A stretch of 64,000 nucleotides of DNA from an uncultured Roseburia sp. (GTDB lineage: Bacteria; Bacillota; Clostridia; Lachnospirales; Lachnospiraceae), in NCBI GenBank assembly GCA_934292805.1, contig CAKQXQ010000002.1, positions 1 to 64,000 of the forward strand, read 5' to 3'. Shown here piece by piece: positions 24,364 through 33,410 of this stretch. The notes beneath the pieces were generated by a model. It made no database searches. It saw only the letters and a program-made list of their open reading frames with translations, and was not told where the DNA came from. Within the stretch, counting starts at the first letter, position 1, and the number at the start of each line of letters is the position of its first letter. The position numbers and the translations under genes were made by a program.

Positions 24364-25035
24364 CTATTGAACCACAGCGTACATCAAGCTGTTGAAATTA
24401 GGCATTGCATTTGTAATGCCCTTTTCAATGATTTTTAGTCCATTTCTTAGCAATTCATTCTCAAAGGTACTGAATGAAACCATCCTGCAAGATGTTCCTG
24501 CAACCATCATTTTTCCCGATTCATGTTCTCTTTCCTGAATCTCAAAAGCACTGCTGATATCGCTTTGCATTTCATAATTTCCATCACCCATTGAACAAAT
24601 AAGTGCAATTCCATCTGATTTCAAATGACTATGAATGAATTGATAAAAGCCGTTTCTGTCTTCATCTAAAACTAGCATATGAATAACCGCAACGGAATAA
24701 ATGAAATCAAACTTCTTATCCAAATCACCAGATAAACAATCCAAAACCATAAAATTTGATTCAAAATCCGGCATTTTTTTCTTGCAAAATGTTATCGCTT
24801 CAGGCGATATGTCGACTGCCATAAGGTTAAAACCATTTTCTAAAACGATTATGGAGTCTCTGCCTTCGCCACACCCAATTTCCAGTAACGACTGTTCAGT
24901 ATGAAGGTTATATTTCTTAATAATATCCATAACGATAGGGGTATTTTCCATCTGTGCCCAACTGACACCTTTTTCATGAGCGGTTTTATATCGCTCTTCA
25001 TAGGCCTCGTAATATTTTCTGTTCTCTTTTTGCAT
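24364..25035 (-). CDS. Class I SAM-dependent methyltransferase
   Basis: 223 residues. The SAM-binding glycine motif LLEIGCGEGRDS is near residue 50, followed by the acidic end of strand 2 (LMAVDIS) and motif FDFIYSVAVIHML. The substrate is unknown. The start was chosen at 25035 because GGAGG lies 5 bases upstream; a GTG 12 bases earlier overlaps that site. It lies alone in the accessory stretch between the RhuM remnant and small fragments. Confidence 0.85.
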   Translation of the reverse strand: MQKENRKYYEAYEERYKTAHEKGVSWAQMENTPIVMDIIKKYNLHTEQSLLEIGCGEGRDSIIVLENGFNLMAVDISPEAITFCKKKMPDFESNFMVLDCLSGDLDKKFDFIYSVAVIHMLVLDEDRNGFYQFIHSHLKSDGIALICSMGDGNYEMQSDISSAFEIQEREHESGKMMVAGTSCRMVSFSTFENELLRNGLKIIEKGITNAMPNFNSLMYAVVQ

Positions 25036-25203
25036 GAAAGCCTCCACATTAAAATTTGTACGTCATCCAGAACGAAGCTTATGCTTCACCGAATAGCTCT
25101 TTTGTAGTATAAGGTTCTTCCCTGGTAAGATGCAATACATTTATATTTTTTGCGATGAAAGAAATACTGAATCTTTGCGGCATTATGAAAATGGTTGCAT
25201 GAA

Positions 25204-25233
25204 TTTTGCGGTGGATTTTTTGTGACCGCAAAA
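25204..25233. repeat. Inverted repeat upstream of a small ORF
   Basis: TTTTGCGGT (25204-25212) and ACCGCAAAA (25225-25233) form a 9-bp stem with a 12-base loop just before the ribosome binding site of the small gene at 25249. It may be a weak terminator or operator. Confidence 0.4.
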
Positions 25234-25248
25234 AGGGGGATAAGAGAA

Positions 25249-25398
25249 ATGACAAAAAATAGAATTATTACAGTACAAGGAATACCAGTTACAGTATTGA
25301 ATGAGGATATAATTGTACAGGCTCCCAAAAGTCAGACCAAAAAATCTAACGATTGGGGGGTCGGTATTTTTATGGCGGTATTCCCTACAGACCGTTAG
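25249..25398 (+). CDS. 49-residue ORF, probably a gene fragment
   Basis: It has an ATG with AAAAGGGGG upstream. The start MTKNRIITVQGIPVTVLN resembles the N-terminus of KilA-N or Fic-like phage and island proteins, but the frame stops after 49 codons. It may be a truncated remnant or a small protein; the family call is weak. Confidence 0.4.
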   Translation: MTKNRIITVQGIPVTVLNEDIIVQAPKSQTKKSNDWGVGIFMAVFPTDR

Positions 25399-25422
25399 GT
25401 CGTACAGATACATGTCTCCGGT

Positions 25423-25521
25423 TTATATCAGTCCAACTTCACGAAATGCATTACCAAGTTCAGCAGGCATGGCATCTGCCAGTTCATATTTGATTTTTTC
25501 ATTTGATTTCGCTTCACCCAT
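25423..25521 (-). CDS. 32-residue ORF, unknown or fragment
   Basis: The frame runs from ATG 25521 to TAA 25423 with GGAAGG 7 bases before the ATG. The product (KYELADAMPAELGNAFREV) is soluble and helix-prone and not recognised. It is too short for a certain call and faces the fragment at 25249. Confidence 0.35.
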   Translation of the reverse strand: MGEAKSNEKIKYELADAMPAELGNAFREVGLI

Positions 25522-25547
25522 AATGATACCTTCCATACATAAAGTGT

Positions 25548-25583
25548 AAAAAACAGACCGTGTGTTTACGCGGTCTGTTTTTT
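25548..25583. terminator. Bidirectional terminator downstream of prs
   Basis: AAAAAACAGACCG (25548-25560) pairs with CGGTCTGTTTTTT (25571-25583). It has poly-A and poly-T on the two sides and sits 10 bases after the prs stop. Confidence 0.85.
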
Positions 25584-25593
25584 GCAGAAATAA

Positions 25594-26772
25594 TTATTTA
25601 TGCTGTTCTCTATACGTTGAAACGAGTTTCTGGATTCTGTCATATGGGTTTAATAAATCGCTGATAGAAGAATCATGATTTAAAGTATCAATGATGTAAG
25701 CGATGTATTTACTCATATCACAGTTGATATAATATGGTTTGGAAAGTAATTCCGGTGTCTGGTATGTGAGGTTTGTAGTAACTACTTTGTAGATAATGCC
25801 TTCTTCAACTGCTTTATCAAAGCGCTCGAGACCGTTTGTGAACAGACCGAAAGTAGAAACAACGAAAATACGGTTTGCGTTACGTTTCTTAAGCTCTGTA
25901 GCAACGTCGATCATACTCTCACCAGAGGAGATCATATCATCGATAATGATGACATCTTTTCCATCAACGGAAGTTCCAAGGAATTCATGTGCAACGATTG
26001 GGTTACGTCCATCTACGATCTTGCTGTAGTCACGGCGTTTGTAGAACATACCCATATCTACACCAAGTACGTTTGCAAGGTAAACAGCACGGTTTGTACC
26101 ACCTTCATCAGGAGAGATGATCATTAAGTGGTCATTGTCGATCTTTAAGTCGTCACAGTTCTTTAAGATACCTTTAATGAACTGGTAAGCAGGCTGTACA
26201 GTCTCGAATCCTTTAAGTGGGATCGCATTCTGTACACGAGGATCGTGAGCGTCGAAAGTGATGATGTTGTCAACACCCATAGCTGTAAGTTCCTGTAATG
26301 CAAGAGCACAGTCCAGGGATTCACGTGCAGTACGTTTGTGCTGACGGCTTTCATATAAGAAAGGAATGATAGCTGTGATACGTCTTGCCTTACCACCTAC
26401 TGCAGCAATGATACGCTTTAAATCTGCATAGTGGTCATCTGGAGACATGTGGTTCTGGTGACCGGAAACGGAGTAAGTAAGGCTGTAGTTGGTAACATCA
26501 ACCATGAGATAAAGGTCATATCCACGGACAGACTCTTTGATCACACCTTTTGCTTCACCGGTTCCGAAACGAGGTACGGAAGTAGAGATGATGTAAGAGT
26601 CACGATGATACCCATTGAATGCAGCCTCATTCTGGTGAGCATGCTCTCTTTTCTCTCTCCAGCCTACCAGGTACTTGTCGACTTTGGCACCTAATTCTTC
26701 ACAGCTTTTTAAAGGGATTAAGCCGAGGGCGCCGTCAGGCATGGTTTCTAGAATTCTTTCATCGTTTGGCAT
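25594..26772 (-). CDS. prs: Ribose-phosphate pyrophosphokinase, long variant
   Basis: 392 residues, against about 315 for usual PRPP synthases. It makes PRPP from ribose-5-phosphate and ATP for nucleotide, histidine and NAD synthesis. Recognisable parts are DLYLMVDVTNYS, AIIPFLYESRQHKR, ITFDAHDPRVQNA, the PDEGG loop and the PRPP motif IIIDDMISSGESM, which departs from the usual DDMIDTGGT. The extra N-terminal ~60 residues are a lineage variant. The start was chosen at 26772 because GGAGG lies 10 bases upstream. In B. subtilis prs sits with spoVG-glmU; here it lies downstream of the dnaD and loader genes on the minus strand. Confidence 0.9.
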   Translation of the reverse strand: MPNDERILETMPDGALGLIPLKSCEELGAKVDKYLVGWREKREHAHQNEAAFNGYHRDSYIISTSVPRFGTGEAKGVIKESVRGYDLYLMVDVTNYSLTYSVSGHQNHMSPDDHYADLKRIIAAVGGKARRITAIIPFLYESRQHKRTARESLDCALALQELTAMGVDNIITFDAHDPRVQNAIPLKGFETVQPAYQFIKGILKNCDDLKIDNDHLMIISPDEGGTNRAVYLANVLGVDMGMFYKRRDYSKIVDGRNPIVAHEFLGTSVDGKDVIIIDDMISSGESMIDVATELKKRNANRIFVVSTFGLFTNGLERFDKAVEEGIIYKVVTTNLTYQTPELLSKPYYINCDMSKYIAYIIDTLNHDSSISDLLNPYDRIQKLVSTYREQHK

Positions 26773-26868
26773 GAGTGATTTTCCTCCATATTGTAAAAAC
26801 ATTAACAATTTATTTTCAATAGATGATGAATAAGGGGATATTCAGAGCATCTAGAGAATACATACTGA

Positions 26869-27852
26869 TTACTTTCTGCTGCGCTTCTTCAGACGGATAT
26901 CGTCTCCAAAAAGCTTGATCAGCGTATAACTGCTGGATATTCGGGAAAGCACACGCTCCGAATAAATATCCGCGATCTGGTTCATGTTCAGGTTTGTGGA
27001 AATGATCGTGGATTTCCTGCGCAGGATACGTTCGTTCAGGCAGAGAAACAACTGCGAAGTAGTGAACGAATTGGCAAGCTCAGTGCCAAGATCGTCAATG
27101 ATCAGAAGGTCGCAGTCAAAAATATTCTGGTGTGCAGCGATTGCATCGGCATCCTTTTCAAACACACCTTTGCTTAATATATCAAATAATTGGAATGCCG
27201 TAAAGTAAATTACGGAATGTCCGGAATCTAACAATTCCTTTGCAATACAGTTTGACAGAAAAGTCTTTCCGATACCGGTATCCCCATAAAAATAGAGATT
27301 GGCAAAAGAAGTGTCAAACTGATCAATAAATTCATGGCATTTTGCAACAGCGGATCTGGCGGTTGCAAGAGAGCTGAGTCCGGTAACTGGATTGACGTCC
27401 TGATCGGAATAATAGTCAAAAGTCAGCGTGGAGAAATTCTCGCGGGTGAGAATTTCACGGATATTGGACTGCGTATAGATCAGATCGATCGCCTGCTGTC
27501 TGAAACAGTGACATGGCTTCCCGTTAATATATCCTGTGTCTTTACAGTCAGGACATACATAGACCGCTTCAAAATAATCATCCGGAAGAGAAAGCTCTTC
27601 CATGAGAGCCTTCTTCTGCTTACGGAGTTTGGAAAGTGCCTGCTTTAATTCATTCAGAGCTTTGGAGTCACCGTCAAGCAGCCGCCTTGCACAGGCAACG
27701 GATGTCTCAGCAATAGAGGCATCGATGGATTTTAACTCAGGAGACCTTTCATATGCAGCTTTGGTACGCTTTTCAAGATCATGTTGTGCTTTTAATTGTT
27801 TTGCATCATATGAGCGAAAAATCTCGTCATACTGGGAATTATTTAATGCCAT
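26869..27852 (-). CDS. DnaC/DnaI-like helicase loader ATPase
   Basis: 327 residues. A coiled N-terminal region (~100 residues) leads to a zinc-binding segment CPDCKDTGY ... CHC near residue 105, then an AAA+ domain with Walker A GDTGIGKT, Walker B LLIIDDLG and sensor ISTNLN. It loads the replicative helicase during initiation or restart, as DnaI does with DnaB and DnaD. It lies 27 bases downstream of dnaD on the same strand, so the two form a primosome operon. Confidence 0.9.
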   Translation of the reverse strand: MALNNSQYDEIFRSYDAKQLKAQHDLEKRTKAAYERSPELKSIDASIAETSVACARRLLDGDSKALNELKQALSKLRKQKKALMEELSLPDDYFEAVYVCPDCKDTGYINGKPCHCFRQQAIDLIYTQSNIREILTRENFSTLTFDYYSDQDVNPVTGLSSLATARSAVAKCHEFIDQFDTSFANLYFYGDTGIGKTFLSNCIAKELLDSGHSVIYFTAFQLFDILSKGVFEKDADAIAAHQNIFDCDLLIIDDLGTELANSFTTSQLFLCLNERILRRKSTIISTNLNMNQIADIYSERVLSRISSSYTLIKLFGDDIRLKKRSRK

Positions 27853-27879
27853 TACATTCTCCTAAATGAGTGAGTGCGG

Positions 27880-28977
27880 TTACTGTTGTGCGGATGTCTG
27901 GAGCAGCATCTGTTCCAGCTCGTCATAGTCATAAGAACGCTGTGTGAAGTTGTTGAAGCGGTTACGACTCGGTGTCTGCGTGGTTTCATTGCCTGTTGCA
28001 GCCTTTTTCTTCATCTGATGTGCCTCATCAAGCCTGTCAACGTCTGAGAGATGAGTCACATTCTGCTTTTTCCAGTTTGTAAGGATAGAGTCAATATATT
28101 CAAACTTTGGCTGATGGATCGACTGTATCGTGCGTTCACAGGCAGCAGTGATGATCTCGGTGGAAAAACCATAGGTGGATTTCCACTTATCAATGTAGGC
28201 AGTCTCTGAAGGAACCAGAGAGCGTCCTGTAATGCCAAGTGCTTTCATAACTGCAAAATAAAGCTGACTGTGAAGACTGGAAGCCTGCTTGGCTTCATCG
28301 ACAGTCGAGATATGGTTCGCCGCCCAGGCAAGAGCGACTTTTTCTATGTAACGGATGCTGGTGTGTCCCTTGGTCACGCAGTATTCAATCAGATATTCGA
28401 TCAGATCAGCGGAAAAACCAAGTCCGTCATACCAGTAAAGGATACTGTTCATATCGGTAGGTGTTAAGATGCGTCCAAGATAACGCTCTGCAATAAATAA
28501 TAATTCGGCAACCGGTTCCTGTCTGCGGAAAGTTGCAATTTCTTCGGCAGAGTATTCCTTTGATGCAGCTTCGGAAATGCTGTCTGGTGCAGGATCAGAG
28601 GTGCTGTCAGTGGAAGCAGGAGCTTCCGGGAGAGTGGCTTCCTCTGCGGCGGATCCGTCAGCGGTCAGATTACCGCGGCTTGCAGTATCTAAAAAGCATA
28701 CACCGGTCAAGTTCTCGCTGGAATCATATTCCAGACGCAGAAGATGCATGCGCTCCCAATAACTTAAGGCACGCCTGATGTCCTTTTCTGTATGTTCGAA
28801 TTTATCAGCGATGGCAGAGATAGAGAATGCCGCATCTGGGGCATTCAGCTGCCTCAGCAGATAAAGATATATTTTCACAAACTCTCCATTGGCATCCGTC
28901 ATGTATTCGTCGATAAATACATTCGATACACTGGTGGCAGAAGTCTGTCTGTCACTATGAAGTGTGATATTAGCCAT
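27880..28977 (-). CDS. dnaD: DnaD-type primosome protein
   Basis: 365 residues. The N-terminal winged helix (VSNVFIDEYMTDANGEFVK ... LLRLEYD) and the C-terminal DDBH2 domains (GYWDGLGFS-like LYWYDGLGFSADLIEYLIEYC, and the YGFSTEIITAACERT repeat) are separated by an acidic linker. DnaD binds DNA and works with the helicase loader in replication initiation. It is the first gene of the minus-strand primosome operon; upstream lies a cluster of DnaA boxes. Confidence 0.88.
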   Translation of the reverse strand: MANITLHSDRQTSATSVSNVFIDEYMTDANGEFVKIYLYLLRQLNAPDAAFSISAIADKFEHTEKDIRRALSYWERMHLLRLEYDSSENLTGVCFLDTASRGNLTADGSAAEEATLPEAPASTDSTSDPAPDSISEAASKEYSAEEIATFRRQEPVAELLFIAERYLGRILTPTDMNSILYWYDGLGFSADLIEYLIEYCVTKGHTSIRYIEKVALAWAANHISTVDEAKQASSLHSQLYFAVMKALGITGRSLVPSETAYIDKWKSTYGFSTEIITAACERTIQSIHQPKFEYIDSILTNWKKQNVTHLSDVDRLDEAHQMKKKAATGNETTQTPSRNRFNNFTQRSYDYDELEQMLLQTSAQQ

Positions 28978-29086
28978 TGTGTTCCTTCCTTTCCATTATA
29001 ACCCGACCAAAATTATAGCACAGGAAAGGAAAAAAGAGAAGAAGAAAATTGCCCACAAACCCAGTAAAATCAAGGGTTTTCAAAAA

Positions 29087-29266
29087 TGTGGATAATGTGG
29101 ATAAAAAATGGATAAAACTTTATATTTTTTATGACAAACGCTACAAGCCTTATAAATCAAGGATTTTCAAAAAAATTATAAAAAATGTGGATAACTTTAT
29201 GTAAACAAAAAAATCCACATCCAATCGTTGAAGTTTTCCCCAATCGGATGTGGATAATGTGGATAA
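29087..29266 (-). promoter_or_regulatory. Cluster of five perfect DnaA boxes
   Basis: TTATCCACA (written here as TGTGGATAA) occurs at 29087-29095, 29096-29104, 29186-29194, 29249-29257 and 29258-29266. Two pairs abut directly. All have the same orientation. The surrounding DNA is very AT-rich. It lies 110-290 bp upstream of dnaD. Likely roles are DnaA control of the dnaD operon or titration of DnaA; no dnaA gene is present here. Confidence 0.85.
29206..29255 (-). terminator. Terminator of murC
   Basis: On the minus strand ATCCACATCC and GGATGTGGAT (29246-29255 and 29213-29222) pair and are followed by seven U (A run at 29206-29212). The stem contains part of a DnaA box. Confidence 0.8.
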
Positions 29267-29267
29267 C

Positions 29268-30647
29268 TTACTTGCCAAGCAGGTTTTCGCCTACTTTTAC
29301 AATGTCTCCGGCACCCATAGTTATCAACAAATCACCGTTTATACAATTTTCAAGTAAAAATTTCTCGATTCCCTCAAAGGATGGAAAATAGTGGCAGTCT
29401 ACGCCGCGTTCTTTTAATTTTGCCTCAATATCCCTGGAAGATATGCCGTATGTATTCTTTTCGCGGGCAGCATAAATATCTGCAAGAACAACAAGATCAG
29501 CCATGGATAATACATCAGCGAAATCATTTAAAAATGCCTTGGTACGTGAATAAGTGTGTGGCTGGAATACAAGTACAAGACGTTTATGAGGGTATTTCTG
29601 TGCAGCATTCAGTGTTGCACGGATCTCAGTAGGATGATGTGCATAATCGTCGATCACGGTAATGCCGTCTACCTGTCCTTTGTACTGGAAACGTCTGTCT
29701 GCACCGCCAAATGCAAGAAGCCCCTTTGCAATGTCTTCTTTGGAGATCTTAAGATCCAGGGCAAGTGCGATCGCTGCAAGCGAATTGGATACATTGTGAA
29801 GTCCCGGTACATTTAAGGTGACATCCATTACTTTTTCGCCATGGTACATGGCAGTATAACTGGCACAGGCTTTGTCATTGAATGTAATGTCTGCCGGATA
29901 AAAGTCACAGGCATCGGTCATGCCGTAGGTGATGATCAAAGGAGCAAGACCTGACACGATTTCCTGATAATCATCGATCTCACCGTTAATGATGATGGCA
30001 CCGTCGTCTTTCGTATTTTTTGCAAAAGAATGGAAAGAGTGACGGATATCTGCAAGATCTTTAAAGAAATCAAGATGCTCCGCTTCAATATTCAGGATGA
30101 TGCTGTATTTTGGACGGAAATTCAAAAAGCTGTTCGTATATTCACATGCTTCGGAAATAAACACATCAGACCTGCCGACTCTTAAATTCCCGTCGATTGC
30201 CTGAAGAATGCCGCCTACGGTGATCGTCGGATCCGCCTTGGCCTGAAGAAGGATCTGGGAGATCATGGAAGTTGTGGTTGTCTTTCCGTGAGTACCGGAT
30301 ACAGCGATGGAATTCTTATAATTGTCCATGATCTGTCCGAGAAGCTCTGCTCTTGTGAGCATTGGAAGATGGGCTTCTTTTGCAGCAATAAATTCCGGAT
30401 TGTCTTCCCGGATGGCTGCTGTGTATACAACAAGGTCAATTCCCGGGATAATATTGGAAGCTTTCTGACCATAGAAGATCTGCATTCCCATATGCTCTAA
30501 ATGTCTGGTGAGCTCAGATTCTTTTGCATCAGATCCGGATACTGTGAAGTGTTCCTCATGAAGGATCTCCGCAAGCCCGCTCATGCTGATTCCACCGATA
30601 CCTATAAAATGAATATGGATCGGATCACTAAAATTAATTTTATACAT
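29268..30647 (-). CDS. murC: UDP-N-acetylmuramate--L-alanine ligase
   Basis: 459 residues. Mur ligase plan: Rossmann-like N-terminus IHFIGIGGISMSGLAEIL, ATP loop SGTHGKTTT near residue 115, central domain with ACEYTNSFL and EAEHLDFFK, and C-terminal domain with DDYAHHPTEI. It adds the first alanine to the peptidoglycan precursor in the cytoplasm. A single gene, transcribed toward dnaD and ended by the terminator at 29206. Confidence 0.96.
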   Translation of the reverse strand: MYKINFSDPIHIHFIGIGGISMSGLAEILHEEHFTVSGSDAKESELTRHLEHMGMQIFYGQKASNIIPGIDLVVYTAAIREDNPEFIAAKEAHLPMLTRAELLGQIMDNYKNSIAVSGTHGKTTTTSMISQILLQAKADPTITVGGILQAIDGNLRVGRSDVFISEACEYTNSFLNFRPKYSIILNIEAEHLDFFKDLADIRHSFHSFAKNTKDDGAIIINGEIDDYQEIVSGLAPLIITYGMTDACDFYPADITFNDKACASYTAMYHGEKVMDVTLNVPGLHNVSNSLAAIALALDLKISKEDIAKGLLAFGGADRRFQYKGQVDGITVIDDYAHHPTEIRATLNAAQKYPHKRLVLVFQPHTYSRTKAFLNDFADVLSMADLVVLADIYAAREKNTYGISSRDIEAKLKERGVDCHYFPSFEGIEKFLLENCINGDLLITMGAGDIVKVGENLLGK

Positions 30648-30959
30648 ATAAAGTACCTGCCTGTTTTCTTATTATTTCTTAGTTTTTATTTCAAAGCTAA
30701 TTATAACCTCATATCAGGAATTTGCAAATTGTTTCTTTGGGATAAAGTGGGGGTCTGGATAGTTAAAAAAATAACAAATTCTGCATGCTGAAATTAGGAA
30801 AAATGTCGAAAAAGGTTAAATAAAATGATATTTTTGTATATTTTGTCGAAAATAAAGAAAAATCAAAAAAATAATTGTGTAAAATGATGTACAATTGTAA
30901 ATAGGTGTGATATACTGAAAAATACAAAGAGGACAAGAAAGTGACAAGAGGTGATTGAC
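30648..30959. other. AT-rich divergent intergenic region between murC and glgC
   Basis: The region holds the glgC promoter at 30888 and should hold the murC promoter near 30650-30720, but no clear consensus was found for the latter. No other structure was seen. Confidence 0.5.
30888..30916 (+). promoter_or_regulatory. Probable promoter of glgC-glgD
   Basis: TGTACA (30888-30893), 17-base spacer, TATACT (30911-30916). The -35 element matches consensus at four of six bases, so the -10 carries most of the signal. Confidence 0.55.
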
Positions 30960-32234
30960 GTGATTCGAAAAGAAATGATAGCAATGCTATTAGCAGGTGG
31001 TCAGGGAAGCCGACTGGGCGTACTGACGGCAAATGTTGCAAAACCAGCGGTTACGTTTGGTGGAAAGTATCGTATTATTGATTTCCCACTTAGTAACTGC
31101 ATTAATTCCGGTATTGATACAGTAGGTGTATTAACCCAGTATCAGCCATTACGTTTGAACACTCATATTGGAATTGGTATTCCATGGGACTTAGACCGCA
31201 ATAACGGAGGTGTAACGGTACTCCCGCCTTATGAGAAGAGTGATAACAGCGAATGGTATTCCGGAACAGCGAATGCGATTTATCAGAACATGAAGTACAT
31301 GGAACAGTATAATCCGGAATATGTACTGATTTTATCAGGTGATCATATCTATAAGATGGATTATGAGGTAATGTTAGATTTCCATAAAGAGAACAATGCA
31401 GATGTTACGATCGCTACCATGCCGGTACCATTAGAAGAGGCAAGCCGTTTTGGTATCGTGATCGCAGATGAAAATAAGAAGATCCAGGAATTCGAAGAGA
31501 AGCCGGAGCATCCAAGCAGCAATCTTGCATCTATGGGTATTTACATTTTCAGCTGGAATGTACTGAAAGAAGCACTTACAGCAATGAAGGACCAGAGCAA
31601 CTGTGACTTTGGTAAACATATCATTCCATATTGCCATGAAAAAGGACAGCGTCTGTTTGCATATGAGTATAACGGATACTGGAAGGATGTAGGAACCCTT
31701 GGCTCTTACTGGGAAGCAAATATGGAACTTATCGACCTGATCCCGGAATTCAACCTTTATGAAGAATATTGGAAGATTTATACCAAGAGTGATATTATCC
31801 AGCCACAGTATTTATCAGAGGATTCTGTTGTTGAGAAGAGTATTATCGGTGAGGGATCCGAGATCTTTGGTGAGGTACATGGCTCTGTATTAGGAGCAGG
31901 TGTCACCATTGGAAAAGGAAGTATCGTCCGTGATTCCATCATTATGAAGGGAACACAGATTGGTGAGAATGTTATAATTGATAAGGCAATCGTTGCTGAG
32001 AACTGCTGCATTGGTGACAATGTCAGACTTGGTGTTGGAGAAGAGAAGCCGAACAAGTTCAATGAAAAAGTATATTCCTTTGGTCTTGTTACGATCGGTG
32101 AGGATTCAGTTATCCCGGCAAACGTTTCAGTCGGAAAGAACACTGCAATTTCCGGCAGGACAGAAGCAGCAGATTATCCGGAAGGATTGCTTGACAGCGG
32201 TGAAGTAATTATTAAGGCAGGTGACTCAGAATGA
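30960..32234 (+). CDS. glgC: Glucose-1-phosphate adenylyltransferase, GlgC
   Basis: 424 residues. The nucleotide-binding start is AMLLAGGQGSRLG, with GTANAIYQN, SGDHIYKMDY and FEEKP further on, and a C-terminal left-handed beta-helix (GSEIFGEVHGSVLGAG ...). It makes ADP-glucose for glycogen. GTG 30960 was chosen because GAGGTGA ends 8 bases upstream; an in-frame GTG at 30951 is inside that site. The stop overlaps glgD as ATGA. Confidence 0.93.
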   Translation: MIRKEMIAMLLAGGQGSRLGVLTANVAKPAVTFGGKYRIIDFPLSNCINSGIDTVGVLTQYQPLRLNTHIGIGIPWDLDRNNGGVTVLPPYEKSDNSEWYSGTANAIYQNMKYMEQYNPEYVLILSGDHIYKMDYEVMLDFHKENNADVTIATMPVPLEEASRFGIVIADENKKIQEFEEKPEHPSSNLASMGIYIFSWNVLKEALTAMKDQSNCDFGKHIIPYCHEKGQRLFAYEYNGYWKDVGTLGSYWEANMELIDLIPEFNLYEEYWKIYTKSDIIQPQYLSEDSVVEKSIIGEGSEIFGEVHGSVLGAGVTIGKGSIVRDSIIMKGTQIGENVIIDKAIVAENCCIGDNVRLGVGEEKPNKFNEKVYSFGLVTIGEDSVIPANVSVGKNTAISGRTEAADYPEGLLDSGEVIIKAGDSE

Positions 32235-33349
32235 AGGCAGTAGGAATTATTTTGGCTGGTGGTAATAACAGCCGTATGCAGGAACTATCCAACAAGCGAG
32301 CAATTGCAGCAATGCCGATCGGAGGAAGCTACCGTAGTATTGACTTCGCTTTGAGCAATATGAGCAATTCTCATGTACAGACAGTTGCAGTACTGACACA
32401 GTACAGTGCAAGATCTCTGAATGAACATTTAAGTTCTTCCAAGTGGTGGGATTTCGGTCGTAAACAGGGTGGATTATACGTATTCAACCCGACAGTCACT
32501 GTGGATAACAGCTGGTGGTATCGTGGAACAGCAGATGCGATGTATCAGAATATCAACTTCCTGAAAAAGCGTCATGAGCCATATGTGATCATTTCAAGTG
32601 GTGACTGCATCTATAAGATGGATTACAATAAGGTATTAGATTATCATATTGAGAAGAAAGCAGATATTACTGTAGTCTGCAAGGATATGGATCCGGGAGT
32701 GGACGTAAGCCGTTTTGGTGTTGTACGTATGAACGAGGATTCCAGAATTGTAGAATTCGAAGAGAAGCCAATGGTTTCCCGGTCCAATACGATTTCTACA
32801 GGTATCTATATTATCAGAAGAAGACAGCTGATCGAGATGTTAGAGAGAAGCGCTGATGAAGGAAGATGGGATTTTGTTACAGATATCCTGATCCGTTATA
32901 AGAACATGAAACGTATCTATGGTTATAAGATGAAAGAATACTGGAGCAATATTGCAACAGTGGAATCTTACTACCAGACAAATATGGATTTCTTAAAACC
33001 GGAAGTAAGAAAGTACTTCTTTAAAGATGAACCGGAAATCTACTCCAAAGTAGATGATCTTCCAGCTGCAAAATACAATGTTGGTTCAGAGGTGAAGAAC
33101 AGTCTGATCGCCAGCGGATGTATTATTAACAGCAAGGTAGAGAATTCCGTATTATTCAAGAAAGTATTTGTAGGAAAGAACTGTGTGATCAAGAATTCAA
33201 TCATTCTGAATGATGTATATATTGGGGATAATACACATATTGAGAACTGTATTGTTGAGAGCCGCGACACACTGAAAGCAAATACATATTATTGTGGTGA
33301 GAACGGAATCAAGATCGTTTCCGGACACAACGAAAGGTATGTTCTTTAG
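32231..33349 (+). CDS. glgD: GlgD subunit of glucose-1-phosphate adenylyltransferase
   Basis: 372 residues, related to GlgC but shorter. It has AGGNNSRMQELSNKRA at the N-terminus, FALSNMSNS, RGTADAMYQN and SGDCIYKMDY. In Firmicutes GlgD enhances the activity of GlgC in a mixed tetramer. Coupled translation with glgC through a 4-base overlap. No other glg genes are in the window. Confidence 0.92.
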   Translation: MKAVGIILAGGNNSRMQELSNKRAIAAMPIGGSYRSIDFALSNMSNSHVQTVAVLTQYSARSLNEHLSSSKWWDFGRKQGGLYVFNPTVTVDNSWWYRGTADAMYQNINFLKKRHEPYVIISSGDCIYKMDYNKVLDYHIEKKADITVVCKDMDPGVDVSRFGVVRMNEDSRIVEFEEKPMVSRSNTISTGIYIIRRRQLIEMLERSADEGRWDFVTDILIRYKNMKRIYGYKMKEYWSNIATVESYYQTNMDFLKPEVRKYFFKDEPEIYSKVDDLPAAKYNVGSEVKNSLIASGCIINSKVENSVLFKKVFVGKNCVIKNSIILNDVYIGDNTHIENCIVESRDTLKANTYYCGENGIKIVSGHNERYVL

Positions 33350-33410
33350 GAGAAGAATATAATATACAAGGACTAGCATACAGGCAGACCGAGAAGGGGG
33401 ACTAGGCGTC

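Noticed and set aside
29087..29266. Chromosomal origin oriC
   Set aside because: DnaA boxes are present, but dnaA, dnaN and clear DnaA-trio elements are not seen, so origin status is not claimed.
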